A stretch of 62,000 bases of DNA. Origin: Branchiostoma floridae. Its lineage: Eukaryota > Chordata > Leptocardii > Amphioxiformes > Branchiostomatidae. The stretch covers positions 6,361,081 to 6,423,080 of the forward strand of contig NC_049992.1 of assembly GCF_000003815.2 (NCBI RefSeq). The letters are read 5' to 3'. The translations under genes were made by a program, and so were the position numbers. Below, piece by piece: positions 1 to 12,200 of this stretch; the stretch's first letter is position 1, and each line of letters begins with the position of its first letter. The notes below the pieces were generated by a model. The model worked only from the letters and a program-made list of their open reading frames with translations. It searched no databases and was not told the origin of the DNA.

Positions 1-337
1 CTGGATACTAGGCTAGTCTATGAGGAGCGGTTCCAGAAAGTACAGACTCCTACCAAACCGAAGAAGTTTACTCTACTCTAATCTACACGATATCAAGCTT
101 AATAATTCACACTCTAAAACTTATCAAGATTTTAGAATCTATGTGTAATAATCTAGTAAAATAAAAGTTGAGTGACCTAATGTAAGGCTGCCACTTAATT
201 TCATGGATGACCTCCTCAGATTTGCTACGAAATCGGGAAAAAACTCCCGTCCGAGACCAGAATACAAAAGAAATTAAATGATCATGTCTCACCTTGGCGA
301 ATGACCTCTGACCTTCATTGCCTTCTTGCCATTGTAG
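1..337. other. Intron upstream of first visible LRRC34 exon
   Basis: AT-rich sequence with no exon I can support. It ends in a pyrimidine-rich tract and TAG acceptor directly before the first visible leucine-rich-repeat exon, so it is probably an intron of that gene, whose 5' exons lie outside the window. Confidence 0.5.
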
Positions 338-3300
338 CGAGCCCAGCAATGAGATGACCCTTGACCTTGCGGGGAACAACAAGCTGCTGACGGACACGCG
401 GCTGGAGGACAGGGACATGGTGCCGCTGTGTCAGACGTTAGCGAACAGCACGTATGTCTCACGCCTCGACCTCAGGTACAACAACATCACTGATGAGGGA
501 GCAAAACACCTGGGGAAACTTATAGAGGTAGGTTTTTTAACATTTCTTTATTATTCCAGCCAGGGTTCTAGGCAACTTGAAAATATTTTCTGTCCCTCGA
601 TTTTGAATCCTACTCTATTGAGTGCCCATGGAGTGAGACGTCGCGCTGAGGGCAACGTTCTGAGGGGGATTCGAGGGCATGCTTGCTGGAAAATTTTGAA
701 ATTTAGACCTTCTAGAACACTATTTTCTGCATTTTGAGGTGTAAATTTGCTGGTAGACTTAGCAATACTGTTTTGGTAAAAAAAATTACACAAGGGAGAC
801 AGTTTTATTATATCTCAACAAAAATCGATATGTTAAGTTAACATATTATCGATTTTTGTCCGTCACAGAGGACAGAATGGGCAAGTTTATTTTGGTCCCC
901 AGCTGCAAAATTCTGTCAAAGGATTGAAGGACAGGTACTGGCTACAACCCTGATTTCAGCACTGCAATGGCTTGAGTAGATCTTGAACATAGACCTACTC
1001 AGGTGCAGTGCAGGTTAGGTGCAGGTTAGGTGCAGGTGCAGGTTAGGTGCAGGTAGACACCAGAAATACCTGCACAGCTCTAATTTTACCTGCACTAACC
1101 TGCATACTAGTATGCAGGTGGTATTTTGAGCCCTGCTATGGAACTCTCTACCTACTTGTAGTATATTGAATGTGCATGTATTATGTGTTGCAGGTGTCTG
1201 TTTCCCTCCGTTTTCTCAATGTGATGTGTAACGATATAGGACCAGATGGTGCTGAACACATTGCCAGGGGGCTTCATGTAAGTTCTACATTATAAATGTG
1301 GCTAAATAATGTACTTCTCACATTATCAATGAATTGATTTTGCACCTTACACTCATAAAGCCTAATCTCCTTTGAAATCTGTATCTGGAAAATCTGATAT
1401 TATGGCTGAATACACAATGTCTTCTGATATCAACTATATCAGTGTTGAGTGTCTAAACATATTCAACAGTTTTAAAAATTGTCAGTCTTTATAAAAGATT
1501 CTGTGAAGAACTGTTGCAATGAGAGGAACTTGCCTATTGTAAGCTGGCATTATGTTGTCATTGTTGACACTGAATCAGTTACTGAACCATCAAATATGTC
1601 AGAGATCTTGCATGAAGTTGTACTAGTCACATGCCTTCAAAGTTAACCCAAGAATCTTTTATGTACATAATCATGTAAGATTACATTATCTATACTTCAT
1701 CTTGCACACAACATGTCCCAGTGCGGTGCAAGCATTAAGCATCATGCTTCACCTGAAATTGAGGATGACTTCCTTACCTTGTATGAAACCAAAAGAAACA
1801 CATTATTTCAAACAGTTACCACAATTTCACCAAGCTTTTACTACCTAAGTGATCACCAAAAGACTATATTTCTACTAAAAGCACAAAACCCCACCATCGT
1901 ATACAGAACTTGGGACAGTTCATTAACCTGCCTTCAAAGAAGAAGTCAAACCCGACAATAGTATTCATTGTATCATGTAGTTGTTTTATGTCCCACACTG
2001 ATTATTTCTCCTTCATGATTTTTCAAATAAACAATAATGTTCTCTTACAGACCAATGAGACGCTGACAGAGTTGAAAGTGAACGGAAACAAGATCGGGAA
2101 CAAAGGAGGAATGATGTTTGCCTCGGCCCTGCAGATCAACACTGGGGTGGAACAGCTGGACCTGGGGGATGCTGATCTGGTAAGCATTTACCGTTTGGTT
2201 TATATTAAGGTTTCAGGGTTGGCTTAATTGGCATTTTGATAGATGGACAGGAAAGAATTCTAAACCTGATTTTTGGGGCAGTGTTGATGACGTCAGCATA
2301 GTTTCCTTACAGTGGTAATTGTACCAAAGATCTGTATTTTCTCATAGAAAAAAATAATATCAGTGCAGGGGCAATAAGACCTGATGACATCATCAATATG
2401 GCCCCCAAAATCAGATTTAGAATTCTTTCCTGTCCATCTATCAATATTCGTTACAGCTCCATTCTTGCTTAATTAAATAATGAGAAAACAATGGAAAGTC
2501 AAATGCCAATTTAGCCATCCCTAAAACCTTAAAGTTTGATGAGGTTTATAAACTTGTAAGCTTTGTTTGAATTATGGCTATGTTAGATTGGCTGTATGAC
2601 TAATTTCCTTGTTAGGACACAGAAGTTGGTTGTTCATTTATTTGTAAGTATACAGTGTTTATAGGTTGGTAAAAGTGCCATTGCTTGAGGTGGCTTGTAC
2701 CTCGTACAGTTGTTGTGCAATAAAGTTATTTAAGTCTCACTGTTTTCTTTTGTGCAGGGCACAGAGAGTGTGATTGCGCTGGCCACCATTCTCCACTACA
2801 ACAAGTTTCTTAAAGCCCTGAATGTCAACCGTCCGCTACTCTTCACCCACCAGGTAAGGACACCAGTCTACATGGAAATGTAGGCTTCCACAAGTTTGAT
2901 GGCATTATAAGGGCTTAAGTAGAAACATCAGTGCATTGGCTGCTTTCTCTGCTTAGCACTCAGTGTTTGGGAAAGAGCATCATCATGATGATGGTAGTTG
3001 AACACACAGACCTCTACCAGACGACTAGCCCCCTGCTCTAGTGATTGCACAAACTTAAACGGTGTGGAACAGGTATACAGAAATAGTATGGGTGCTGCAG
3101 ACATGCGTTTAGCTCAGTCATACAGTAGACACAAATTACTGGGACACTTTTCTATTGTGATTCCAATGTATGACTGAAGGACACACATGACACATGTGAA
3201 ACCCAATGGGAAACATAGTTAATATCCATGACCAATTGCTCCACCCACAGTAACACAAGGACCTGCCAGCCTGCTGTCTGCTATGCTGGCCTCTTAGGAG

Positions 3301-5799
3301 TGATTGATTACCATGAAACTTATGAGAAACACATTGGAATGACACTTTCTAATTGGCCACAAGGAAAACTTTCGAATAATTTTTATATATCCTCCAAAGC
3401 AAACATTAGGAACCCTCTGACTAGGGAAAAAGGGAAGATACACACAGGGAGTATCTCCTCTTCTGCAGGGTTTGTTTCTCCAGTGTTTCTCCATAGTTTG
3501 TACTATTGAACTGAGCTTTGGACCTTTTGGTACATTGCGTGGGACTATTACTTTGATTCTATACAATGTACATGTACATGTTGTCTTGTTTTGTTCCTTG
3601 ACCTTGACCTTGTTGTGTTGCAGGAAGAGACGACAGTCCACATGGCGAACATGCTGAAGGTCAACACCACCCTGCGGGAGATTCACCTGCAGAAGTACGA
3701 CATGCGAGACTTCGGAGCTGAGAGACTGGTGGAGACGCTACAGGAGAACATCGCACTGTCTTACTTAGACCTCAGCTGGTGGGTGGTAGATATAGAATAC
3801 ACACAGTACCTGTAACGTTAATTCACCTTTATCTGCCTTTAACCTACAAAAATGTATATCCGTTATGTTGCTAAACAGGGTATCCAGGAATATTGAGTCG
3901 ATGGACAGTAGTTTGAAATTGTACTATTTTCAAGATATTGCAGTTTGAAGACACCATATGTTGACTTGATATCCCTAGATACATTGTTCTTAAAAAGAAC
4001 GGATAAAGGTTACCGTACGGATAAAGGTGAACTATCGTTATATTCCGTATCACCCGAGGTACCAGCCAGACCCACGGGAAGGCTGGGACGAAGAGTAACA
4101 CGGAATATACCGTGTTGTATTCATGTTATACCTAGGGTGGAAAGCACTGATTTAATTGCACTGATTTATCTCTTTTCGAGCTGCCACGAAAGTCTCAGCT
4201 TCTCTCTTGGACGCTGCACTCCAGGCCTGTCTGTAATTGACAGTAGAACGCTGTGTAATGCTGTGTTGTAGTGCATGTGTTGGTGTAGTGTTAAGGATGA
4301 TGCAACGCTTTTGCAACGCAGGTGTTCCCAGACCTGGCAGGGGTCTGTATTGTGAGTATTCTATCTGCGATAGAGTCCATAGAGTAATTTTGAGTACAAA
4401 TAAAGTCACAAACAAACAGACTGTTTGCACCTGCAGTAACAGAATAACCCGAGACGGTGCCAAACACCTGTCCAAGCTGCTGAAGAAGAACACACCTCTG
4501 CAGGTGCTGGACCTCGGCTTCAACAGGATCGAAGATGATGGGGCTATCTACCTGAGCGAGGCACTCAAACACTTCAACACGAACCTACACACGTGAGTAT
4601 TAATAGCCTTGAAGTTACACATATAAAAAGAGACAGTTACAAAGAAAGGTTTCTTAACATCTTTATTTAGTGCTTGTAAACATAACAAATAGATATGCTT
4701 GGTAACCTTATGATTAGATCCTTTAAATAGTAATTACTTAGCAATCATTATGAATTGTTTGATATTAATGTTAATTTCAAATATTATAGGATGGATTACA
4801 ACAATCTAGTTGGCGTTTTAACACCTTGTTAAAACCATTCAGGATGTAAACTTTCTTTTTGAATTATAGGATGCTGCTAAATGTGTAGGTTGGGATATGG
4901 TAATAAACCACAACTTTTTGAATAATGATGACTCTTTTTTCCTCAGACTCGTGCTTACCCACAACTGTATCCGTGGTAACGGGCTCGTCGCTGTTGCGGA
5001 CGCCATGAAGACCAACAGCACACTGTACAGTGTGTTCATCTGGGGAAACGAGCTGGAGGAATCTGCATGTGTGGTGAGTAATATGAAATCAAAACACTCA
5101 GTGCTTAAAATGGTACATGAAATTTTATGGCTTAAGATGTCGAACAGTCTTCTAATCTATATTTTGAAGTTCTTTATGTATATATTGTACAACTTGTACA
5201 ATATATGTTTTCATGATTTTTAATGCTGGCATTATGTGTTATGTCCAATTTTGGTTCATGAAACAAATCTTCTAGTTGCAATGATGAAAATGAAGCTGTG
5301 TTAACAATCACAGAATATTTCAGAGAAACCATCCTTGTGTAAATATATGCACTGACTATTATACATAGTACATGTACCTTTTCACTAGAAACGAATGGTT
5401 ATGATGTTATATATAATTATATATGTGTATATATTGAATTTCACATTTCTCTGTCTCTCTCTCTCTCTCTCTGTGTCTCTCTCTCATATGTATAGAGAGA
5501 GAGACAGAGAGGCAGAGAGAGAAATGAGAAATTTAGCTTCAGCCTTGTACAATATAATATGATAACTAATTTTTTTCATGACTACAGATCTTCAAATGTC
5601 TGATATTTCCTCCATCCAGGCCTTTAATGACCTGATTGAGTCTGCCCGCCTGGACACAGAACAGACAGATGTCCAGCCTTACGTAGTGGACGGGCGAGTC
5701 TACCTGTCCGAACTGTCCCACGGCATCAGGAGGCACTACTACTGGACACCCAGTTACGGGCCGGACGTCGAGAAGAAGAAAGATGATCTCTTACTGTGA
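338..5799 (+). CDS. LRRC34: LRRC34-like leucine-rich repeat protein (3' part)
   Basis: Eight exons join in frame: 338-527, 1194-1277, 2051-2179, 2758-2853, 3624-3778, 4437-4592, 4947-5073 and 5620-5799, giving 371 residues and a TGA stop. All introns have GT-AG ends. One exon (1194-1277) is exactly 28 codons, the length of a ribonuclease-inhibitor-type repeat. Typical repeat segments are LDLRYNNITDEGAKHL, LDLSCNRITRDGAKHL (across the 3778/4437 junction) and LDLGFNRIEDDGAIYL. The C-terminus contains VDGRVYLSELSHG and HYYWTPSYG, which I recognise as the LRRC34 tail; this is recalled, not searched. LRRC34 is a leucine-rich protein linked to the nucleolus and stem or germ cells in vertebrates; its job in lancelets is unknown. 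The start codon is outside the window. It could instead be another NLR-like LRR protein, but the tail argues for LRRC34. Confidence 0.8.
561..952. mobile_element. hAT-like MITE
   Basis: The left end reads CAGGGTTCTAGGC; the right end is the inverse of CAGGGTTGTAGCC. Flanks are ATTCCAGC on the left and ATTTCAGC on the right, an 8-bp target-site duplication with one mismatch, as hAT transposons make. There is no transposase frame in its 392 bp. It contains a ~42-bp palindrome (818-859). It lies in an LRRC34 intron. Confidence 0.6.
1010..1130. repeat. GCAGGTTAGGT repeat block
   Basis: Tandem GTGCAGGTTAG units are followed by a stretch (tagacaccagaaatacc... gcacagctc) that recurs at 60108-60158 near the other end of the window, so this is a dispersed repeat family. 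Confidence 0.6.
2237..2443. mobile_element. MITE with ~45-bp terminal inverted repeats
   Basis: The left end (TTGATAGATGGACAGGAAAG...) is the near-perfect inverse of the right end (...CTTTCCTGTCCATCTATCAA). The inverted repeats run about 45 bp on each side of a ~120-bp centre. There is no coding potential. It sits in an LRRC34 intron. Confidence 0.7.
2930..3080 (+). mobile_element. SINE fragment, family B
   Basis: Contains TGCTTTCTCTGC, GAAAGAG, AGTTGAACACACAGAC and CTACCAG in the same order as the 3' part of the element at 57450-57690. The tRNA-like head is absent, so this copy is 5'-truncated. It is intronic in LRRC34. Confidence 0.5.
4005..4140. repeat. Dispersed repeat (GGATAAAGGT / ACCGTGTTGTATT)
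   Basis: Contains two GGATAAAGGT words and the phrase ACCGTGTTGTATTC. Related words occur at 27330-27370 (GATAAAGGTGAAC) and at 59010-59036, where ACCGTGTTGTATTC runs into an assembly gap. The element type is unknown. Confidence 0.35.
5453..5525. repeat. TC/GA inverted microsatellite
   Basis: A (TC)n tract and a (GA)n tract face each other around ATATGTATA. Outer TTTCTC/GAGAAA words extend the symmetry, so the strand could fold into a long hairpin. It lies in the last LRRC34 intron. Confidence 0.7.
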
Positions 5800-6552
5800 T
5801 ATCTTCTCAACAACGTCTTGCACACATTAGCTAGGGGTGTCAGTCAGTTGATCATGGGTTTGATGTGGAGAAAAAATGAAATGATCTTCTCATGTAATTT
5901 CTTTCCAATAACACTGTATCATTCTACATTACAAAGCTATGGGCCCAATACATTGTACGATAACCTAACAGTCTTTTGTTGTGAACTATAGAAAATTTTC
6001 TTCACAACAGCCTGTATGTGAAATAAGGGAATACATTTTTTGACAAGTTTGTGTGTCTTAATATGAGCAGTATGTGTATAATTGTACTAAAACCTACATC
6101 ATAAGGGGATATGTTGTGAAGCCTTCTCATTGATATTTATGCACATAATTTGGGTAAAAACATGAAAAACAGAATAATATCGGTAGAGACATTCTACTTC
6201 ATGTGGAATTGTTGGCACAGTGTACGTGTTCACAGAGTTAAGCAGTTTTTCCTGTAGAACTGAATCAGTGCATGTTAAACCAATTTGGACTTTTGTAAAT
6301 ATTGCGAGTTTATTTCAGAGAAAGAATATACTAGTAGATTTGTATATAAGTCAAACAACCTTTCATACTGTATTATACTGTATGAATCAAATATCGATTT
6401 AGGAGATATTTATGTCATGGTAACGTTACATGTATGCAGATTTTCAGTGCCTTAAAAGAGAAATACTGCAGAATGAGTTTTATCCAGAGTCTTCTATTAT
6501 AAAGAATGGATGTGAGATGTAAATAACTTTTTGTGCCTTCTATGCATACGAA

Positions 6553-6617
6553 AATAAAACGTGTTTCACCATCAGATTGATGTAGACATTTTATTCCACC
6601 ACACAATCTTGAATAAA
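6553..6617 (+). promoter_or_regulatory. Candidate poly(A) signals of LRRC34
   Basis: Two AATAAA hexamers, at 6553-6558 and 6612-6617, lie about 750-820 bp after the stop codon. They are the first clear matches on the plus strand. No transcript evidence is available. Confidence 0.35.
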
Positions 6618-8218
6618 GGTATGTGAACAGTCATATGATTAGCATAAAATCCACCCAAGATCAACATTCTTCAAGTGCTAAACTGTAATTATAGTTTTGT
6701 ATCCTCTCATTCATGTCCCATAAAATTGTGACACGTTTATGACATGTCAAAATGATAAATCGCACGCACAGAGTTCAATGGTTCCTGTTTCACAATCAGA
6801 TTGACTTAAAACAATTTTATTTCACCACGTCACATGTGTTTTGGATACAGGTAAATATATGATTACAGTTACTACATATTACTTTTTTTTTATTTCAAAA
6901 TCCAGCACGTTAATTTTATTACAAAAACTTACATACAATGTTGAACATATCAATAATGTTAACATATTGATAATCAAGCACCTGGCTTACATGTTAAGAA
7001 CTGCGTAAAAAGGAAATATATAACAGATACAAACAAACAAACCCTAAGAGCCCTATTTAGACCAGGCTTTTTTTGGTCAGTGGTGGCTACAGTACACTCC
7101 AAATAATAAAGTGGCTGTCACACTTAGAGATCAAAGTATACAGTACTACACTCTAAATAAACTGACACTTTCAAATTGATAAGTGGTACCCACTCTAGCT
7201 TGCACATCAAAATACTAGATCATTTACATTTTATGTATTTTCTATGCACTTTGCACTATGGGAATACACCATGATAACTATCCTACTTTATTTACATTAT
7301 CTCAACAATTATACAATCATAAGGTATATATTATACAATCACATTCAAGGTATTCAATTAAGTGATATCAGATTGGCTTCACTTTTTTCTCCACACGGTT
7401 TTGAACACGTGACTTCATCATAACAAGACAATATAAAGAGTTTTGCCAGGTCTAAAACTTATTTCAGACCGAATTACGAAAAAAAAATGGAATTAAATAT
7501 CACACAAAGACTCTGAGCACTGCATGCCTATCATCTGCGCATTTTTAGCAGGTCTTTAGTTAGTATGTTTACATTATCATTCAACTTTTATCCATCATCA
7601 GTCTAACTGGGTGAAGTCTCAACCACTCCAGAAGTGGGTATTATAATCCTTTATGTAATAAACAGTTATGATACTTGAATCAACTTTGTTTTGTCAAATT
7701 TACCACAAGTTGATTGAAGCCTAAGCACAGGGCGAATATTGTAGCTAACGACTTCTTGAAATCCCCTTAGGAACATTCCAATTGTGCAGGTTTATTTTGA
7801 GGTCACAATCACAGGCATGCGTTTTGGGCGGAATTTTACCGGGTGGGCTGTGCCCTTGCATGGTTTGACAATACTAATATTTCAAGTTCAAATTTAACGG
7901 GTACCAGTCATTTCAGTTGATAAAAAGATCTATCAGAAAATAACACTTGTTTTGGGAGTGGAATGCCCCTTTCAACTCGTAATAAGATTGAAATTTTGCA
8001 TACATCTGCATCAAAATGCTACAATTGACATATCTCTCTAATAGTATGAAAGTGTCAATGATTGAAAATATTGTAACAGTTACTTGTCATAATTCCAAAA
8101 GAGTGAAATGTCAGATTGCAAAGTTTTCATGAATAAGTTACCATATTTTCTTTGAAGGTGGCCATAAGTCGTTTTCACAGGTTGCCAATTAAACAGATTC
8201 TGTCAAAAAAATTCTGAT

Positions 8219-8224
8219 TTTATT
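8219..8224 (-). promoter_or_regulatory. Candidate poly(A) signal of minus-strand ApeC gene
   Basis: TTTATT on the plus strand reads AATAAA on the minus strand, about 60 bp after the stop codon at 8286. Confidence 0.45.
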
Positions 8225-8285
8225 GAAAAATGCTGGTCTTTTAGTGGTTAAGAATTTTAATGATTTTTTTCTGACATGGCAAACC

Positions 8286-9241
8286 TCACAAAAACCAAAG
8301 AGCAGCTACGCAACTGATGATGGTACATGTAACAAAGCTGAGCGTAGCTGTGTGTGGCACGGCAGCTGAGACAATCGGTGTAGCTGGGACGGTAGAACCG
8401 GGTACGCTGTAGAAGCAGTAGTAGATTTTGTGGCTGTTGTCATCGCCATCATCATCTGGGGTCACTCCAGCTCGGTAACCGTTACCCCTGTACTCAATCC
8501 ATTCCTCACGGACATTCATTCCAGCAACCTACATGTAAAGCAACGTGCACAGGGAGGGGAGTAAAAAAATAAAAGTAAACTTTTGGTGTTATGTATTTTT
8601 ATGACATATCAAATAATTATCAAGGTGAAAGTGAGCAGATGTTGGTCCTAAGGTCTGAGGGTTCAGGGTTGACCAAGGACTGAAGATGACTGATTAAAAC
8701 TTTTAATTAAAGATGGGTTTTCCTCTTGAGGTTCCCAACGAAGTTTCGGAACTTTGCATTAGGCATGGCTGTAGTATTTCAAGATTAAATTTAAGATACT
8801 TAAAGTGTGCCCGACCTTGACCTCTTTATCAGATTCTATCGAGCTATGTATGGTCAAGATGACAATTCAAGATGACAACGTTCGCTTGTTCGATTTTTGT
8901 ACCTGCTGGCACGCTCCCCCAAGCCGGAGCAGGTAAAACGAGCGTCTGGGTGGTAAGGCGATGGGACTGGAGGCGACGCCATCTTCCTGGCAGCAGTACT
9001 CAACCTCTATGGTGTCACTGGTTACGCTTCCGTCCGGAACAGCTCCACTCTGGCTACCCCCAGGGAATCCAAGCTTTCCCCACTTGAGGCCTGTATGTAA
9101 ATACGATGTAGTATGTTTGTTAAAAAAGTTGCTACAGTATATGCGTGTCCACATACATTTTGAATCCCTTTGCATGCTCAACTGTACCTACACACACACA
9201 CCAAACACACACACACACACACTCACTCACACACACACACA

Positions 9242-9292
<51 letters not shown>

Positions 9293-12200
9293 ACACACAC
9301 ACACACATAGCGACTTTGATAAAGCTAAGGAAATTTGAGACATAGAGTATGCACAAATCTCAACTGATGCAAAAGAAGAAATGGAAAACATATAAGATAT
9401 TGTTACAACTGTCAAATCGGGGGTAGTAAAATGTAGTGTTGTTTATCCTTACCCAAGGGGCAAGAGCCATTTTTCAGGACACAAAAGCGTCCTGGTGGCC
9501 AGCTGTTCTCACCACTGCTGGAATTTGTCTGAAATTTGATGACACAAAGCTTGTCATAGAGAAATATTACAATCAAAATCATAAGATGCACACAACATAC
9601 ATGTTGGTAGATGATCTGTAACACAGAGAGACAGACTTATTAAATTTTCAAACAATTGAATTGCTAGATGAGTGTTGTGTATCACCTTAACACAAAATCC
9701 TCTGGACAGCTTATTGCTGGTGAAACTTCCATTGAAGTGCAGCTGACCATCTGTTGGCCATTTGAAACTGCTACTTCTCCGATGTTCGCACTGACCCTTC
9801 TCCCATACGACACTGGTCCCAGATGGACACCCTTCGGTGGTCATCGGAAGGCCGTATGTGGCTGCCGGCCACCCTGAAAAGTGCAAACATTCCACGTCAC
9901 ATGATTGTTGGTGTTCATTGGAGTTAAATCCTCTCATATAGCTGTCTACCTAGTACTAAGTGACAGCTAAGTACATAAATAACACAGATTATCGTCAGCT
10001 TGATTAAACGGTGAAATCTGTCTGAATATTTATTCAGCGTTACTCATCCTATATTTCACGTCATCTGGCCTAAGTATACCTCGTACACGGTACGTGGGAG
10101 TATGTTAAGCAAGATTGGCTGAAAAAAGAACAAGAAGAGCGTGCACGAGCAAACGATCGCGATATATTTTCCTGCCTATACCTACAGTGAAAGAAATCTA
10201 TGTAAAAGTATACGAAACCACTCACCATAGAAGAAAGGAGCCAAGAAGCACATTTGTTCACTCAAAGTGCTGCGCGCCCGTCTCATGATCCGATCAATTT
10301 CGTCTGCTCTCCCTGTCAGTTTGAGGGCGAAGATCCATAGTCCGTATCCCATGACCTGACTTTCCATCACAAATTCACTGGTGGTCTCCATCTGATTTAA
10401 GAGTGATATGTGGGTTAAACATGTTGGCTATAAACATTGTTTCAACCGCGATAAGCAAACGTATACATGAAACTGAAAACTGATGCTAAGCAACTTTTAT
10501 AAAGAGGTTGACTTATATTTGAGAAACAACAGCTACTAGAATTGACATTGCATTGTGTAATTTGTCATCATCATCATGATACAGAGGAATTAATTGAATG
10601 AATGACCTTTATTGTACATCTGTGCTCAAACAAGCTAAGTACAGGTCGTAGCGCTAGTGATAAGTTACAATTTTGACAAAAAAGGGTATCTTATCATCTC
10701 TACATATGCTAACCTAAACTACGAAACCATTCATACAAAAGGACGCAAAAGGGTTTACCTTGGCCAGGTACATGGAATTCTCAAGCTTCTGGTGCCAAAA
10801 TACAGCCTCCATCGTTTCAATGATAGATTTCGTTTCTATCCCATGTCTGGATCCCATGACCATATCGTACATGTTGAACAGAATCTATAAACGGTAAAAA
10901 AGGGTTTGTTCACATGTCACATCTAAAACCTTTCACATAAAATCTTTTCAGACCAAACGAATTCAGCTTCAGCTTAGGTTACGAATTCTTAAAGATGCAT
11001 ATTCCAAAACACGTGCCGTCTTTCAACTTGATAATAAGTTTCTTAACCTTGTTAAAAAAAACACAAATGCAATGACGTTTTTGAACGAAAAATCCATGAT
11101 TCTACCTGATTCATGCCTTCTGAGTCTAGTTGCAACACAGTATCTGCCAGGTCTTGCGCGTCCACCTCGGGCTGAAATGTTCCGTTGGAATCTACATACA
11201 AAGTCTTCATTATCCTGTTCAAATTAACGAGCTTAGTCAAAGATTCAGAGAACTTTGTAGCTGTGATCTGCACTTGGTGGTTCAAGTCGTTCGTAATGCC
11301 TTGCTCGTCAAGTTTGCTATTGACACCGTCCAGTTCGTCATTGATCTGATTTACGACGTCCAGTATTTGTTCTTGTTGTGCATTTTTCTCCAGGGTATCA
11401 AAGAAGTTGAAAACTTGTTTTATTCCCGAAAGAATTCCACCCAAGTTTACGACTCCCTGTAAAGGACGAGATGCTCAATCAGTCTGGTCATAATCATTAC
11501 AAATGGTTAAAAATGAACAGAAAATCGAAATTCGATCTCACATAGAACGGACAATGCTTTTTTCCACTTGTCTTCGACTCACTTTGTTGTTCTTGTTCTT
11601 TCTGATATCTCTACTAAAGGTAATCATATTCAACGAGTGTAATCTCGAGTGGCCATCGTCTGACAGACCCCAGCGATATGACAGTTCTTCATACATGGGT
11701 TCATCTACTGTCAAGTATAACGTAACAACACGCATTATCCAATTGGCAGTACATCGATGTACACCTCAGTTAACTGTTACATACCGGCAATGCCCTCTTG
11801 CGTCTGTCGACTCCTTGCATATCTTGGACTTCTTCCAAACTTCGCACTGATCGAGACTGCGGTGGGGGGACGGCTGAAATGTGATATTGATTGTAATATT
11901 TATGATTATATATTTCATAAATGATAAGAATATATTACACGTTTATCTAAGTTGTGACAAAACTAAGTTTTAATTTCAGTATTGACTCTGAATTTCTGCA
12001 ACGTTTTCTAATGAGCTCTCATATTTCCACTGGATGCCATCATGACGCCACCATGAGAAAAATACATGAATTTAAAGTGATTCAAAGAGATGTACCAATG
12101 CAGCATCAGTAATCACGAAGAATACATACTTCGGATAATTTAAGGCGTCCAAGACAATCTGACAATGTTTTATTTTTATACTTGGGGGTATGATGAGAGT

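Larger units (their letters stand above)
5800..8285. other. Convergent intergenic region
   Basis: AT-rich region between the LRRC34 stop and the stop of the minus-strand ApeC gene. It should contain both 3' UTRs. A ~40-bp sequence (caccatcagattga... ttttatt.caccac) occurs twice, at about 6565-6602 and 6788-6828, in diverged form. I see no coding exon. Confidence 0.5.

Noticed and set aside
9145-9345. His-Thr repeat frames
   Set aside because: Translation of a (CA)n microsatellite inside an intron.
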